A DNA stretch of 64,000 bases from Leuconostoc inhae (GTDB lineage: Bacteria > Bacillota > Bacilli > Lactobacillales > Lactobacillaceae). The stretch is from NCBI RefSeq assembly GCF_019656015.1, contig NZ_BPKW01000004.1, positions 124,001 through 188,000 on the forward strand, given 5' to 3'. The notes beneath the pieces are model-generated. The model was not told where the DNA came from. It did no database searches and saw only the letters and a program-made list of their open reading frames with translations. Made by a program: the position numbers and the translations under genes. Numbering within the stretch: the first letter of the stretch is position 1; each line of letters opens with the position of its first letter. Shown here piece after piece: positions 50,684-59,085 of the stretch.

Positions 50684-51286
50684 ATGACATTTACCGATTT
50701 ACAAAAGCAGCGGCGAACGACCTACGTTTTGGGCAAAAAAATGACTCAAACACCCGAAGATATTTTTGAAATTGTAAAATCTGCTGTTAAAAATTCACCA
50801 ACAGCATTTAATAATCAGACTGTACGTACAATCGTATTGACTGGGGACTCGCATGAAAAATTGTGGCAGTTAACTGCAGACCGTCTAAAATTAGAAGTGC
50901 CAGATGAAGCCACTTATAATAATACGTTAGCTAAGATTAATAGTGCATTTAAAGCTGGATATGGGACTATTTTATTTTTTACCGATACATCAGTAGTTAA
51001 GTCTTTTGAAGAAAATATTCCGTTATATGCTGAAAATTTTTATGACTGGTCGGAACAAGGACATGGTATTGCTGAGTATGCAACATGGTTAGCACTAACA
51101 GAATCTGGACTTGGTGCGTCATTACAGCATTATAATCCACTGATTGATGAACAAGTGGCAGAAAGCTTTAACGTACCATCATCATGGCGTTTACGAGCAC
51201 AAATGCCTTTTGGATCAATTGAATCACCAGCAGATGATAAAACATTTGTAGCTGATGAGGATCGCTTTAAATTGTTTAAATCATAA
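50684..51286 (+). CDS. Nitroreductase family protein (FRM2-like)
   Basis: A 200-residue FMN-dependent oxidoreductase of the subgroup resembling yeast Frm2, with LQKQRRTTYVLGKK at the N terminus, KNSPTAFNNQTVR (FMN contact) and a C-terminal ASLQHYNPLIDE segment. These enzymes reduce nitro compounds or quinones, and a link to fatty-acid signalling was proposed in yeast. The ATG lacks a close ribosome site; see the leader. Closed by a strong terminator. Confidence 0.85.
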   Translation: MTFTDLQKQRRTTYVLGKKMTQTPEDIFEIVKSAVKNSPTAFNNQTVRTIVLTGDSHEKLWQLTADRLKLEVPDEATYNNTLAKINSAFKAGYGTILFFTDTSVVKSFEENIPLYAENFYDWSEQGHGIAEYATWLALTESGLGASLQHYNPLIDEQVAESFNVPSSWRLRAQMPFGSIESPADDKTFVADEDRFKLFKS

Positions 51287-51302
51287 GCTAATTATAGTTA
51301 CT

Positions 51303-51350
51303 AAAAAGCAAGTGAGAAACCTGAATTTTCAGATTTCTCACTTGCTTTTT
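51303..51350. terminator. Bidirectional terminator after the nitroreductase gene
   Basis: A perfect 17-bp stem (51303-51319 with 51334-51350, core AGCAAGTGAGAAA), T-rich on both sides. The right arm contains the last codons and stop of the convergent 44-residue gene. Confidence 0.92.
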
Positions 51351-51472
51351 GTTTGCGTAAACTTCGCTTTTAAAGCAGCAACTTGTTCGGCCTTAGTCAA
51401 TTGTGTTTGTTGACCTGACTTGTAATTAGCATTAGCTTGCTTTTGTTTAAAATCAATTTGATAACGTCCCAT
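51338..51472 (-). CDS. Small 44-residue basic protein
   Basis: A short gene beginning MGRYQIDFKQKQ and ending FTQTKSK, rich in Lys and Gln (predicted helical and soluble). It has a strong ribosome site (AAGGAG, 9 nt before the ATG) and a -10-like TATACT just upstream. Its 3' end is built into the bidirectional terminator hairpin. I do not recognise the function. Divergent from the first lacI gene, with a 12-bp inverted repeat between them. Confidence 0.7.
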   Translation of the reverse strand: MGRYQIDFKQKQANANYKSGQQTQLTKAEQVAALKAKFTQTKSK

Positions 51473-51504
51473 AGTATAACTCCTTTTTGTGTCTTTAATA
51501 GTAT

Positions 51505-51542
51505 ACCTTATTTTATGCGTGAAAGGTTAAATAAAATAAGGT
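51505..51542. repeat. Perfect 12-bp inverted repeat between divergent genes
   Basis: ACCTTATTTTAT (51505-51516) and ATAAAATAAGGT (51531-51542) are separated by 14 bp. The extended -10 TGGTAAAAT of lacI (51549-51557) follows, so the repeat covers its -35 region. A likely operator; it does not have the central CG of LacI/CcpA sites. Confidence 0.55.
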
Positions 51543-51587
51543 CGACCGTGGTAAAATGAAGGCAACTGACGAATAAGGAGAAACTCT

Positions 51588-52532
51588 ATGGTGAATTTAG
51601 CGGATGTCGCACATCAAGCACATGTGTCAAAAATGACGGTTAGTCGGGTGATAAATCATCCTGAAAAAGTGTCTACGGAAGTGAGAACAGCTGTTATGGC
51701 AGCGATTGAGTTAATTGGCTATCAGCCAAATCGTATTGCTAAAGCGTTGGTGAATCACCAAAACTATGTGATTCAATTTTTAGTACTGGAAGATGTTGTT
51801 ACGGTCGAACCTAATTATGCTATTTTATTATTACACCTTGCCGATGTTTTGAATCAAAAAGGTTATACTTTGGAAATTAGTACGACAATCACTGATAATG
51901 ACCATATTGATGGCATCATCGTCAGTGGATGGCGTCAATCGGACTTATTAGCATTAGAAGCGTTACGTGTACCGGTTGTCCTTTATGGCGAATCACCAAC
52001 AGATCACGATATGGCATATGTTGACGTTGATAATCGAATTGGAACGATGTTAGCGACAAGGCACATGATTAATGCTGGCTATCAAAAAATTATTTATGTT
52101 GGTATGGATGTTGATTTACCTTTTTCAAATGAACGTGAGTTGGGCTATTTAGACACAATGGTTGCCAAAAAACGTGTATCAAGAGTCTATACTGTAGCCA
52201 ATCACTCACATATAGCAGAACAATTAATTCACAACATTATGGCACAATTACCTAAAAATACAGGTATTGTTTGTGCAACTGATCGTATTGCATTAGGTGT
52301 TGTGCGCGCCTTGAACAAAAAAAACGGCGTACCGGAACAATATGGTGTGATTGGATTTGATGGTGTATTTATTGATCAAATTTCATCGCCACAATTAACC
52401 ACAGTTCATCAACCATTTGCAAAAATTGCGCAATCACTGGTAGACAATTTGTTCTTGCAATTACAAAATAGTGAACTGGTAATGCAACGTATAGCACCAG
52501 AGTTAATACGTCGTGATACAACTCGGGCCTAA
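51588..52532 (+). CDS. LacI-family regulator of the maltose cluster (MalR-like)
   Basis: 314 residues with an N-terminal LacI helix-turn-helix (VNLADVAHQAHVSKMTVSRVIN), a hinge helix NRIAKALV and a periplasmic-binding-protein-like sensor domain with GVIGFDGVFIDQISSPQLTT. AAGGAG lies 7 nt before the ATG. The promoter is the extended -10 at 51549-51557. Directly upstream of the sugar MFS-malP operon, whose control region holds two palindromes of LacI/CcpA type, so local control is likely. Confidence 0.9.
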   Translation: MVNLADVAHQAHVSKMTVSRVINHPEKVSTEVRTAVMAAIELIGYQPNRIAKALVNHQNYVIQFLVLEDVVTVEPNYAILLLHLADVLNQKGYTLEISTTITDNDHIDGIIVSGWRQSDLLALEALRVPVVLYGESPTDHDMAYVDVDNRIGTMLATRHMINAGYQKIIYVGMDVDLPFSNERELGYLDTMVAKKRVSRVYTVANHSHIAEQLIHNIMAQLPKNTGIVCATDRIALGVVRALNKKNGVPEQYGVIGFDGVFIDQISSPQLTTVHQPFAKIAQSLVDNLFLQLQNSELVMQRIAPELIRRDTTRA

Positions 52533-52537
52533 AAAGA

Positions 52538-52551
52538 TGTTACCGTTAACA
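52538..52551 (+). promoter_or_regulatory. cre/MalR-like palindrome 1
   Basis: TGTTACCGTTAACA fits TGWAANCGNTNWCA at 13 of 14 positions. It begins 6 bp after the lacI stop, upstream of the MFS-malP promoter, with its centre 61 bp from the second palindrome. Confidence 0.6.
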
Positions 52552-52586
52552 GCTCGTTGGCTATTTCATTTGATGATAGCGTGTCT

Positions 52587-52612
52587 TATACTAAATATTG
52601 TAAACGTTTACA
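52587..52612 (+). promoter_or_regulatory. -10 and cre/MalR-like palindrome 2 before the MFS-malP operon
   Basis: -10-like TATACT (52587-52592) is followed by TGTAAACGTTTACA (52599-52612), a perfect palindrome and a 14/14 cre match at the expected transcription start. A bound repressor would block initiation. Confidence 0.7.
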
Positions 52613-52641
52613 TGAAAAAATTTAGTTTGAAGGAGATTACT

Positions 52642-53991
52642 ATGGCTAACAAAAAAACAGGGCAGGGATTGCCGAATTTACCACTTAGCACGATTTGGAT
52701 GCTGAGTTTCGGCTTTTTGGGCGTACAAATGGCATTCTCACTGCAGAGTTCCCAAATGGGGCGTATTTTTCAGACGTTAGGTGCGGACCCAACGAAACTG
52801 GGATTTTTCTTTATTTTACCACCGTTGGCAGGGCTGTTTGTTCAACCACTTGTTGGTTATTTCTCAGATCGTACATGGACGAAGCGTTTTGGACGTCGAA
52901 TGCCTTACTTATTAGTTGGTGCTTTAGTATCTGTTATTGTGATGTTCTTGTTACCAAACTCTGGTAGTTTTGGGCTCTCAACAACTGCTGGTTTATGGTT
53001 TGGTGCTATCACGATTTTATTCATGGATTTGAGTTCAAATGTTGCCATGCAACCTTTTAAAATGGTTGTTGGTGACATGGTTAATGAAGATCAAAAATCA
53101 TATGCTTATTCAATTCAGAGCTTCTTATCAAATACTGGTTCTGTTCTGGCAACGATTTTCCCATTCTTATTGACAGCAATTGGTGTTGCCAACACAGCAC
53201 CTAAAGGTCAAGTACCAGCATCAGTTATTATTTCATTCTATGTTGGTGCGATTGTTCTAGTTGTTTTTTCACTGATCGCAGTCTTCAATGTTAAAGAATA
53301 CGATAACGCCACATATGAGTTGTATCATGGGTATGCTTTAAATATACCAAATGATGGGAAGGGTGGATTCGTAACATTGTTAAAGCGCGCACCTAAGACA
53401 TTTTGGATGGTAACGTTGACGCAATTCTTCTGCTGGATGGCGTTCCAGTATTTGTGGACGTATGGTACTGGCGCTGTGGCTGACAATATTTTTCATGCGA
53501 CCGACCCAACCACAGCTGGTTATCAAAATGGTGGTAACTGGTTCGGTATCATGTCCGCAGTGTATGCAGTTGCTGCAGTCTTATGGTCATTAGTTTTGTC
53601 AAAGATTCCAGCAACAAAGAATAAGACAGGTTATGCTTTATCATTATTATTAGGCGCAATTGGTTTCACCTCAGTGTTCTTTATCCACTCACAGTACTTA
53701 TTAATTGCATCATTTATTCTAATCGGTATTTCATGGGCTGGCATGATGGCATATCCATTTATTATGGTAACCAATGCGCTGCCCGGTGATCACATGGGTA
53801 CGTATTTAGGCTTGTTTAATGGTTCAATTTGCTTACCACAAATTGTTGCCTCAGTTGCAAGTTTCGTAGTGTTCCCAGCACTTGGTTCACATTTTCCATC
53901 AATGATATTGGTTTCCGGTATCTTAATGCTAGTTGGTGCAATTAGTGTGGGATTTATTAACGAAATTCATAGTAATCCTGTGAATGCATAA
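52642..53991 (+). CDS. MFS sugar transporter (GPH-like, maltose type)
   Basis: 449 residues with 12 predicted membrane segments and the SLC45/GPH sugar-symporter pattern (MGRIFQTLGADPTKLGFFF, LFVQPLVGYFSDR, RRMPYLLVGA). Likely a proton symporter bringing in maltose or related disaccharide, given its place before malP. ATG 52642 follows AAGGAG; the upstream in-frame ATG lies before the promoter. A paralogue in this window (60917-62284) is interrupted. Confidence 0.88.
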   Translation: MANKKTGQGLPNLPLSTIWMLSFGFLGVQMAFSLQSSQMGRIFQTLGADPTKLGFFFILPPLAGLFVQPLVGYFSDRTWTKRFGRRMPYLLVGALVSVIVMFLLPNSGSFGLSTTAGLWFGAITILFMDLSSNVAMQPFKMVVGDMVNEDQKSYAYSIQSFLSNTGSVLATIFPFLLTAIGVANTAPKGQVPASVIISFYVGAIVLVVFSLIAVFNVKEYDNATYELYHGYALNIPNDGKGGFVTLLKRAPKTFWMVTLTQFFCWMAFQYLWTYGTGAVADNIFHATDPTTAGYQNGGNWFGIMSAVYAVAAVLWSLVLSKIPATKNKTGYALSLLLGAIGFTSVFFIHSQYLLIASFILIGISWAGMMAYPFIMVTNALPGDHMGTYLGLFNGSICLPQIVASVASFVVFPALGSHFPSMILVSGILMLVGAISVGFINEIHSNPVNA

Positions 53992-54048
53992 CAATAATGT
54001 TTAGCGCTGAAGCGAAGCATTAGAAAAATTGAAGAGGTAAAAAGTCTT

Positions 54049-56307
54049 ATGAAACGAATTTTTGAAGTTGATCCTTGGACAGTCACATCACATGATTTGA
54101 ATCCTGAAGATAAGCGTCTGCAAGAATCTATGACGAGTTTGGGGAACGAGTACATGGGCATGCGCGGTATGTTTGAAGAAGTGTACTCTGGTGACACACA
54201 TCAAGGCATTTACGTTGGTGGTGTCTGGTTCCCTGATAAAACACGTGTTGGTTGGTGGAAAAATGGTTATCCACTTTATTTTGGTAAAGCCATCAATGCA
54301 TTAAACTATGTCAAAGCAGACATTCACGTAGACGGTAATCAAGTTGATTTAGCTAAAAATGACGTGACTGATTTCGAAGTATCTTTAGATATGAAAACTG
54401 GTGTGTTGAAGCGTACTTTTACTGTATTTGGTGTAAAGTTTAATATTACGCGTTTGGTTTCAGCAGCAGTTAAGGAATTGGCAGATGTTCATTATGACTT
54501 GTCATCAGCTGATGGTCAAAAGCACCAAATTCGATTTGATGCTAGTATCGACGGCGATGTTGCCAATGAAGACGCTAACTACGATGAGAAATTCTGGCAA
54601 GTTTTGGATGCTGGCAATGAAACAAATGCATCATTCATTGCTACGCAAACCATTGAAAATCCATTTGGTGTGCCACAATTTACTGTTGTTGCACGTCAAA
54701 GTTTTGTTGGCGGCGAAAAGCACGGTAGCAATCGCTCTGAGAAGGAAGTGACAGATAACTTTGATATTGAAGTACCAGCAAAAGGTTCAGTGATTTTTGA
54801 AAAACGTATCATTGTGACAACTTCACGTGACTACGACGGTTTAGACAAAATCATTGCTGCAGGTGACACATTGACCAAAGATATTGCTACAAAATCATAT
54901 GATGATATTTACAATGCGCATGCACAAGAGTGGGCAAATCGTTGGGAAAAGGCCGATGTCCAGATTGAAGGTGACGATGCTGCGCAACAAGGTATTCGTT
55001 TCAATTTATTCCAACTATTCTCAACTTATTATGGCAATGATCCACGCTTGAACATTGGACCAAAAGGTTTCACGGGTGAAAAGTATGGTGGGGCCACATA
55101 TTGGGATACGGAAGCCTTTGCAATTCCTGTTTATCTTGGTGTTGCTGACCCATCAGTGACCCGTTCATTGCTACAATATCGTTTTGACCAATTGGATGGC
55201 GCTTTCCATAATGCCAAAGAACAAGGATTGAAAGGTGCTCTGTACCCAATGGTAACCTTTGATGGTATTGAGTCACACAACGAGTGGGAAATTACGTTTG
55301 AAGAAATTCACCGTAATTCCACCATTGCTTATGCAATTTACAATTACACTAACATCACGGGCGATCACTCATGGTTAGATGGTGATGGCGCACAGGTTTT
55401 GTATAATATTGCCCGTTTCTGGGCTGATCGTGTTCATTATTCTGCACGAAACGATAAGTATATGATTCATGGTGTTACGGGTCCTAACGAGTATGAGAAC
55501 AATGTTAATAATAATTTCTACACGAACTGGATGGCTAAATGGGTCTTACAATATTCGCTTGAACACTATGATGAAATTAATGCTGATGAAAAAGCAAAGT
55601 TAGCTTTGACTAATGATGAATTAGCAAAGTGGCAAGAAATTGTTGATAAAATGTACTTGCCAGAGGCTGATGTTGAAACCAAAACAGGTAAAAAGCATAT
55701 CTTTGTTCAGCATGATACATTCTTGGATAAAGATTTGACACCAATTGCTGATATGCCACAAGACATTCGACCAATTAACCAAAATTGGTCATGGGATCGC
55801 ATCTTGCGATCACCATATATTAAGCAATCTGATACATTACATGCCATGTTCTATTTCCCAGACGCATTCACAAAAGAAGAAAAGCGTAGCAACTTCGAAT
55901 TCTATGAACCACTGACAGTGCATGAATCATCGTTGTCGCCATCAGTTCATTCAATTTTGGCTGCTGACTTACAAATGGTGGATAAAGCGATTGAGATGTA
56001 CGAACGTGCGGCCCGTTTGGACTTGGACAACTACAATAACGATACGTCAGATGGTTTGCATATAACCGCTATGACAGGTTCATGGCTAGCAATTGTGCAA
56101 GGTTTCGCTGGCATGCGTGTTCGTGACAACAAGCTTCATTTGAAACCGTTCTTGCCAAAGAACTGGACAAAATATGCCTTTCGTTTGGTATTTCGCGGTC
56201 ATGTTTTGGAAGTGTCAGTCGATGGTCAAGGGGCGCATGTTGACTTGATTTCAGGTGAACCATTGATTATTGACTTATTGGGTCAAGATGTCACGTTGAC
56301 AAAATAA
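54049..56307 (+). CDS. malP: Maltose phosphorylase (GH65)
   Basis: Splits maltose with phosphate into beta-glucose-1-phosphate and glucose, saving ATP. The 752 residues have an N-terminal beta-sandwich, a (alpha/alpha)6 barrel and a C-terminal beta domain. The general acid Glu481 is in VTGPNEYENN, and phosphate-binding residues lie in HESSLSPSVHS. The AGAGG ribosome site is 12 nt before the ATG. The operon places an anomer-converting epimerase and beta-phosphoglucomutase next, the full maltose phosphorolysis route. Kojibiose or trehalose phosphorylase activity is less likely. Confidence 0.92.
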   Translation: MKRIFEVDPWTVTSHDLNPEDKRLQESMTSLGNEYMGMRGMFEEVYSGDTHQGIYVGGVWFPDKTRVGWWKNGYPLYFGKAINALNYVKADIHVDGNQVDLAKNDVTDFEVSLDMKTGVLKRTFTVFGVKFNITRLVSAAVKELADVHYDLSSADGQKHQIRFDASIDGDVANEDANYDEKFWQVLDAGNETNASFIATQTIENPFGVPQFTVVARQSFVGGEKHGSNRSEKEVTDNFDIEVPAKGSVIFEKRIIVTTSRDYDGLDKIIAAGDTLTKDIATKSYDDIYNAHAQEWANRWEKADVQIEGDDAAQQGIRFNLFQLFSTYYGNDPRLNIGPKGFTGEKYGGATYWDTEAFAIPVYLGVADPSVTRSLLQYRFDQLDGAFHNAKEQGLKGALYPMVTFDGIESHNEWEITFEEIHRNSTIAYAIYNYTNITGDHSWLDGDGAQVLYNIARFWADRVHYSARNDKYMIHGVTGPNEYENNVNNNFYTNWMAKWVLQYSLEHYDEINADEKAKLALTNDELAKWQEIVDKMYLPEADVETKTGKKHIFVQHDTFLDKDLTPIADMPQDIRPINQNWSWDRILRSPYIKQSDTLHAMFYFPDAFTKEEKRSNFEFYEPLTVHESSLSPSVHSILAADLQMVDKAIEMYERAARLDLDNYNNDTSDGLHITAMTGSWLAIVQGFAGMRVRDNKLHLKPFLPKNWTKYAFRLVFRGHVLEVSVDGQGAHVDLISGEPLIIDLLGQDVTLTK

Positions 56308-56318
56308 TGAGAATTAAG

Positions 56319-56340
56319 AATGAGCGAGGAATCGCTCATT
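56319..56340 (+). terminator. Hairpin between malP and galM
   Basis: AATGAGCGA pairs with TCGCTCATT around GGAA, followed by only two or three T. Probably an attenuating or mRNA-stabilising stem within the operon rather than a full terminator. Confidence 0.55.
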
Positions 56341-56364
56341 TGCAATATAGCAGGAAAGGGTATC

Positions 56365-57348
56365 ATGAAGGTAGTAGAAAAAGAATTTGGGCAGTTACCT
56401 GACGGCAAAATCGTGACAGCATTTACCCTAGAAAATACCAATCATACACAAATCACAGCGATTTCGTATGGGGCGACTTGGCAATCATTTTCAGTTGAGC
56501 GTGATGGCGAAAAACAAGAATTGCTAGTGCAATTTGACGATTTAGCCGCATACTTAGATAATCCGTTCCACTTTGGTAATACAATTGGTCGTGTCGGTGG
56601 GCGTCTGTCAAAGACTGAATATACTCTTAATGGCACACAGTTTACTTTGACACCTAATGATCATGGCAATGTTCTACATTCCGGGATTAATGGCTTCGAT
56701 GCTGTTAATTGGCACGGCGAAGCACATCATATGGAAACAGCAGCTGAAGTTATTTTTACACGAACTTTTGATGATGAATTTGCTGGTCAACTAGATGCAC
56801 AAGTGACTTATCGTTTGGATGACGAGGATCGTTTAGAAATTATATTTAGTGGCGTTTCAACTGAAAATACATTGTTTAATCCGATGACGCATGTCTACTT
56901 TAATTTAGTAGGAAAAAACAAAGATATTAGTCAACACAAATTACAAATTGCATCGCGACAACATCTTGAAGTTAATCATGATACAATTCCAACTGGTAAA
57001 TTGATTGACAATCAATTTACCAAATTTGATTTCGCGCATTTGCATGCTTTGGGACAAGAACATTATGATGATGCTTGGGTATGCGATCCCGATCGTCAAG
57101 GAGTAAGCGTGGGCCTCACTTCGCCTGATGAAACTGTGACATTGACCGTTGATTCAGATCGTAATGGTGTTGTTATCTTTACTGCTAACCCTGATGATAG
57201 TAGTTCAATTAAGACTGCGTTGGCTATTGAGATGCAGACATTGCCTGATGCGGTCAATCATGAAGGTTTTGGCGATATTGTTTTGCCAGCAAATGACACA
57301 AAAACATATACGGTAACTTACCAAATTAAAAAAAGTGAGGATAAATAA
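56365..57348 (+). CDS. galM: Aldose 1-epimerase (mutarotase)
   Basis: Interconverts alpha and beta anomers of the glucose released by malP. The 327-residue beta-sandwich has GNTIGRVGGRLS, the catalytic-site NDHGNVLHSG and a histidine in NPMTHVYFNL. The C-terminal EMQTLPDAVNHEGF is typical of the family. ATG 56365 follows AGGAAAGGG; an earlier in-frame ATG (56320) lies in a hairpin. Two nt separate it from pgmB. Confidence 0.9.
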   Translation: MKVVEKEFGQLPDGKIVTAFTLENTNHTQITAISYGATWQSFSVERDGEKQELLVQFDDLAAYLDNPFHFGNTIGRVGGRLSKTEYTLNGTQFTLTPNDHGNVLHSGINGFDAVNWHGEAHHMETAAEVIFTRTFDDEFAGQLDAQVTYRLDDEDRLEIIFSGVSTENTLFNPMTHVYFNLVGKNKDISQHKLQIASRQHLEVNHDTIPTGKLIDNQFTKFDFAHLHALGQEHYDDAWVCDPDRQGVSVGLTSPDETVTLTVDSDRNGVVIFTANPDDSSSIKTALAIEMQTLPDAVNHEGFGDIVLPANDTKTYTVTYQIKKSEDK

Positions 57349-57350
57349 GA

Positions 57351-58022
57351 ATGGCTAAATTTTCAGATATTAAAGGCTTTGCCTTTGATTTGGATGGCGT
57401 TATTGCTGATACAGCACGTTTTCATGGCGAAGCTTGGCGTCAGACTGCTGATGAGGTAGGCACAACTTGGACACCGGAACTGGCAGAAGGGTTGAAAGGT
57501 ATCAGCCGCATGGCGTCGTTACAGATGATTTTAGATGCTGGTGGCCATGCTGAGGATTTTTCTCAAGCCGCTAAAGAGGCATTGGCAGAAAAGAAAAACC
57601 ATAACTACCAACAACTAATTTCGACATTGACTGAAGCTGATATTTTACCGGGAATGAAAGCATTTATTGAATCTATTAAAGCAGTTGGGTACACAATGTC
57701 TGTGGCTTCGGCTTCTAAAAATGCACCAATGATCTTAGATCATTTGGGTCTAACGAATTATTTTGTCGGCATTGTTGACCCAGCAACTTTAAAGCATGGC
57801 AAGCCGAATCCTGAAATTTTTGTTCGCGCAGCTGACCTGCTTAACTTAAATCCAGCCCATGTTATTGGTTTAGAAGATTCTGCTGCTGGCATTACTTCAA
57901 TTAATGGTGCAGGTGAAACATCATTGGCAATTGGGCAAGCTGATGTGTTATCGGATGCAGACTTGAACTTTGCTTCGACTGCAGAAATTACGCTAGTTAA
58001 TATTGAAGCTAAAATGACATAA
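57351..58022 (+). CDS. pgmB: Beta-phosphoglucomutase
   Basis: Turns beta-glucose-1-phosphate from malP into glucose-6-phosphate. A 223-residue HAD-superfamily enzyme with FDLDGVIADTARFHGEAW (nucleophile and acid Asp), the cap-domain GISRMASLQMIL substrate loop, SASKNAP and the acidic EDSAAGI. Last gene of the sugar MFS-malP-galM-pgmB unit, closed by a bidirectional terminator. Confidence 0.94.
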   Translation: MAKFSDIKGFAFDLDGVIADTARFHGEAWRQTADEVGTTWTPELAEGLKGISRMASLQMILDAGGHAEDFSQAAKEALAEKKNHNYQQLISTLTEADILPGMKAFIESIKAVGYTMSVASASKNAPMILDHLGLTNYFVGIVDPATLKHGKPNPEIFVRAADLLNLNPAHVIGLEDSAAGITSINGAGETSLAIGQADVLSDADLNFASTAEITLVNIEAKMT

Positions 58023-58031
58023 ATAATCAAT

Positions 58032-58061
58032 AAAAAAACGCCGGTTAAACCGGCGTTTTTT
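58032..58061. terminator. Bidirectional terminator between pgmB and the second lacI
   Basis: An AAAAACGCCGGTT/AACCGGCGTTTTT stem with A and T runs, serving both convergent genes. Confidence 0.92.
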
Positions 58062-58067
58062 GCTGTT

Positions 58068-59060
58068 TTAAGCGATTGTTGTAACTGTTCCACCTGGAAT
58101 GAAGGTGATATCTGTAAAGATAACGCTATGTGATGACAATGAGTTATTAGCGAGGTTACTGATCGCTAATTCGCCCATTTTGGTGAAATTTTGTTGAGCG
58201 GCTGTTAAAACAGGCCGTGTTAATTGTGTTAATTCTGTCCCATCAACGGTTACAATAGATAAATCATTAGGTACAGAAATACCAGCATCTCGGGCACCAT
58301 TAAGTAAACCAATACTGATGATATCAGCTGATCCAATGACTGCAGTAAATGGCAACGGTAAGCCAAATTTTTTAATGGCCTCTATGCCAGTTTGATAAGT
58401 CATTTCAACGCCCCAAATAAAATCGGGATTGTACGTGATATCGTGAGATGCCAAAGCATCAATATATCCTTGACGTCTTAAAATTGCAACAATAGGATCA
58501 GCATCAGAAGAGCCTATTAAAGCTATTTGACGATGACCATGATCATATAAATAATCGACAATGGTGTGCATCATAGCATAATTATCAGACGAAATTGAGG
58601 GAATATCATTATTAAGCTGGTTAGAGACACTCAAAAGTGTAACATTTGCACTTTTTAAAATGTCAAACACAGCGTCTTCAATATCAAGTGCTAGCATAAC
58701 AACTGCTAATAATTGCCGTGACAAAAGTGATTTGACAGTTTCTGTTTGTTGTTGACTGTTAGTTTCAACAAAAGCAATTAATAACTCATAACCCAGTTCG
58801 TAAGCTTTGTGTTGCATGCCTTTTATAATTTCATCAGCGAAGTTTGTGTGAGTGATGGGCACTAAAACACCAATCACGCGACTTGCTTTTTGTGATAGGT
58901 CTGCAGCTGATTGATTTTTGAAGTAACCTAATTCATTAGCTAATTCTCTTACTCGCTGTGCCGTGTCCTCACTAAAACGCCCACGATTGGTCAAAATGCG
59001 TGAGACGGATGCTGTTGATATGCCAGCTTTATGTGCAATGTCTTTAATTGTAATAGTCAT
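58068..59060 (-). CDS. LacI-family transcriptional regulator (second)
   Basis: 330 residues with HTH motif TIKDIAHKAGISTASVSRIL, hinge and a sugar-binding core (VIGVLVPITHTNFADEII, ALIGSSDADPIV, ATIDGTEL-like VTVDGTEL). It faces away from the first GH13 gene, and its promoter region is shared, so it likely regulates the GH13-MFS-GH13 unit and itself. The ATG has no ribosome site, and a TATAAT ends 7 nt upstream, suggesting a leaderless message. Confidence 0.92.
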   Translation of the reverse strand: MTITIKDIAHKAGISTASVSRILTNRGRFSEDTAQRVRELANELGYFKNQSAADLSQKASRVIGVLVPITHTNFADEIIKGMQHKAYELGYELLIAFVETNSQQQTETVKSLLSRQLLAVVMLALDIEDAVFDILKSANVTLLSVSNQLNNDIPSISSDNYAMMHTIVDYLYDHGHRQIALIGSSDADPIVAILRRQGYIDALASHDITYNPDFIWGVEMTYQTGIEAIKKFGLPLPFTAVIGSADIISIGLLNGARDAGISVPNDLSIVTVDGTELTQLTRPVLTAAQQNFTKMGELAISNLANNSLSSHSVIFTDITFIPGGTVTTIA

Positions 59061-59067
59061 AAGTTAT

Positions 59068-59073
59068 ATTATA
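59068..59073 (-). promoter_or_regulatory. -10 of a leaderless lacI transcript
   Basis: On the minus strand a perfect TATAAT is separated from the lacI ATG by 7 nt, so initiation would fall on the A of the start codon. Confidence 0.55.
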
Positions 59074-59085
59074 ACCTAAAATTGG

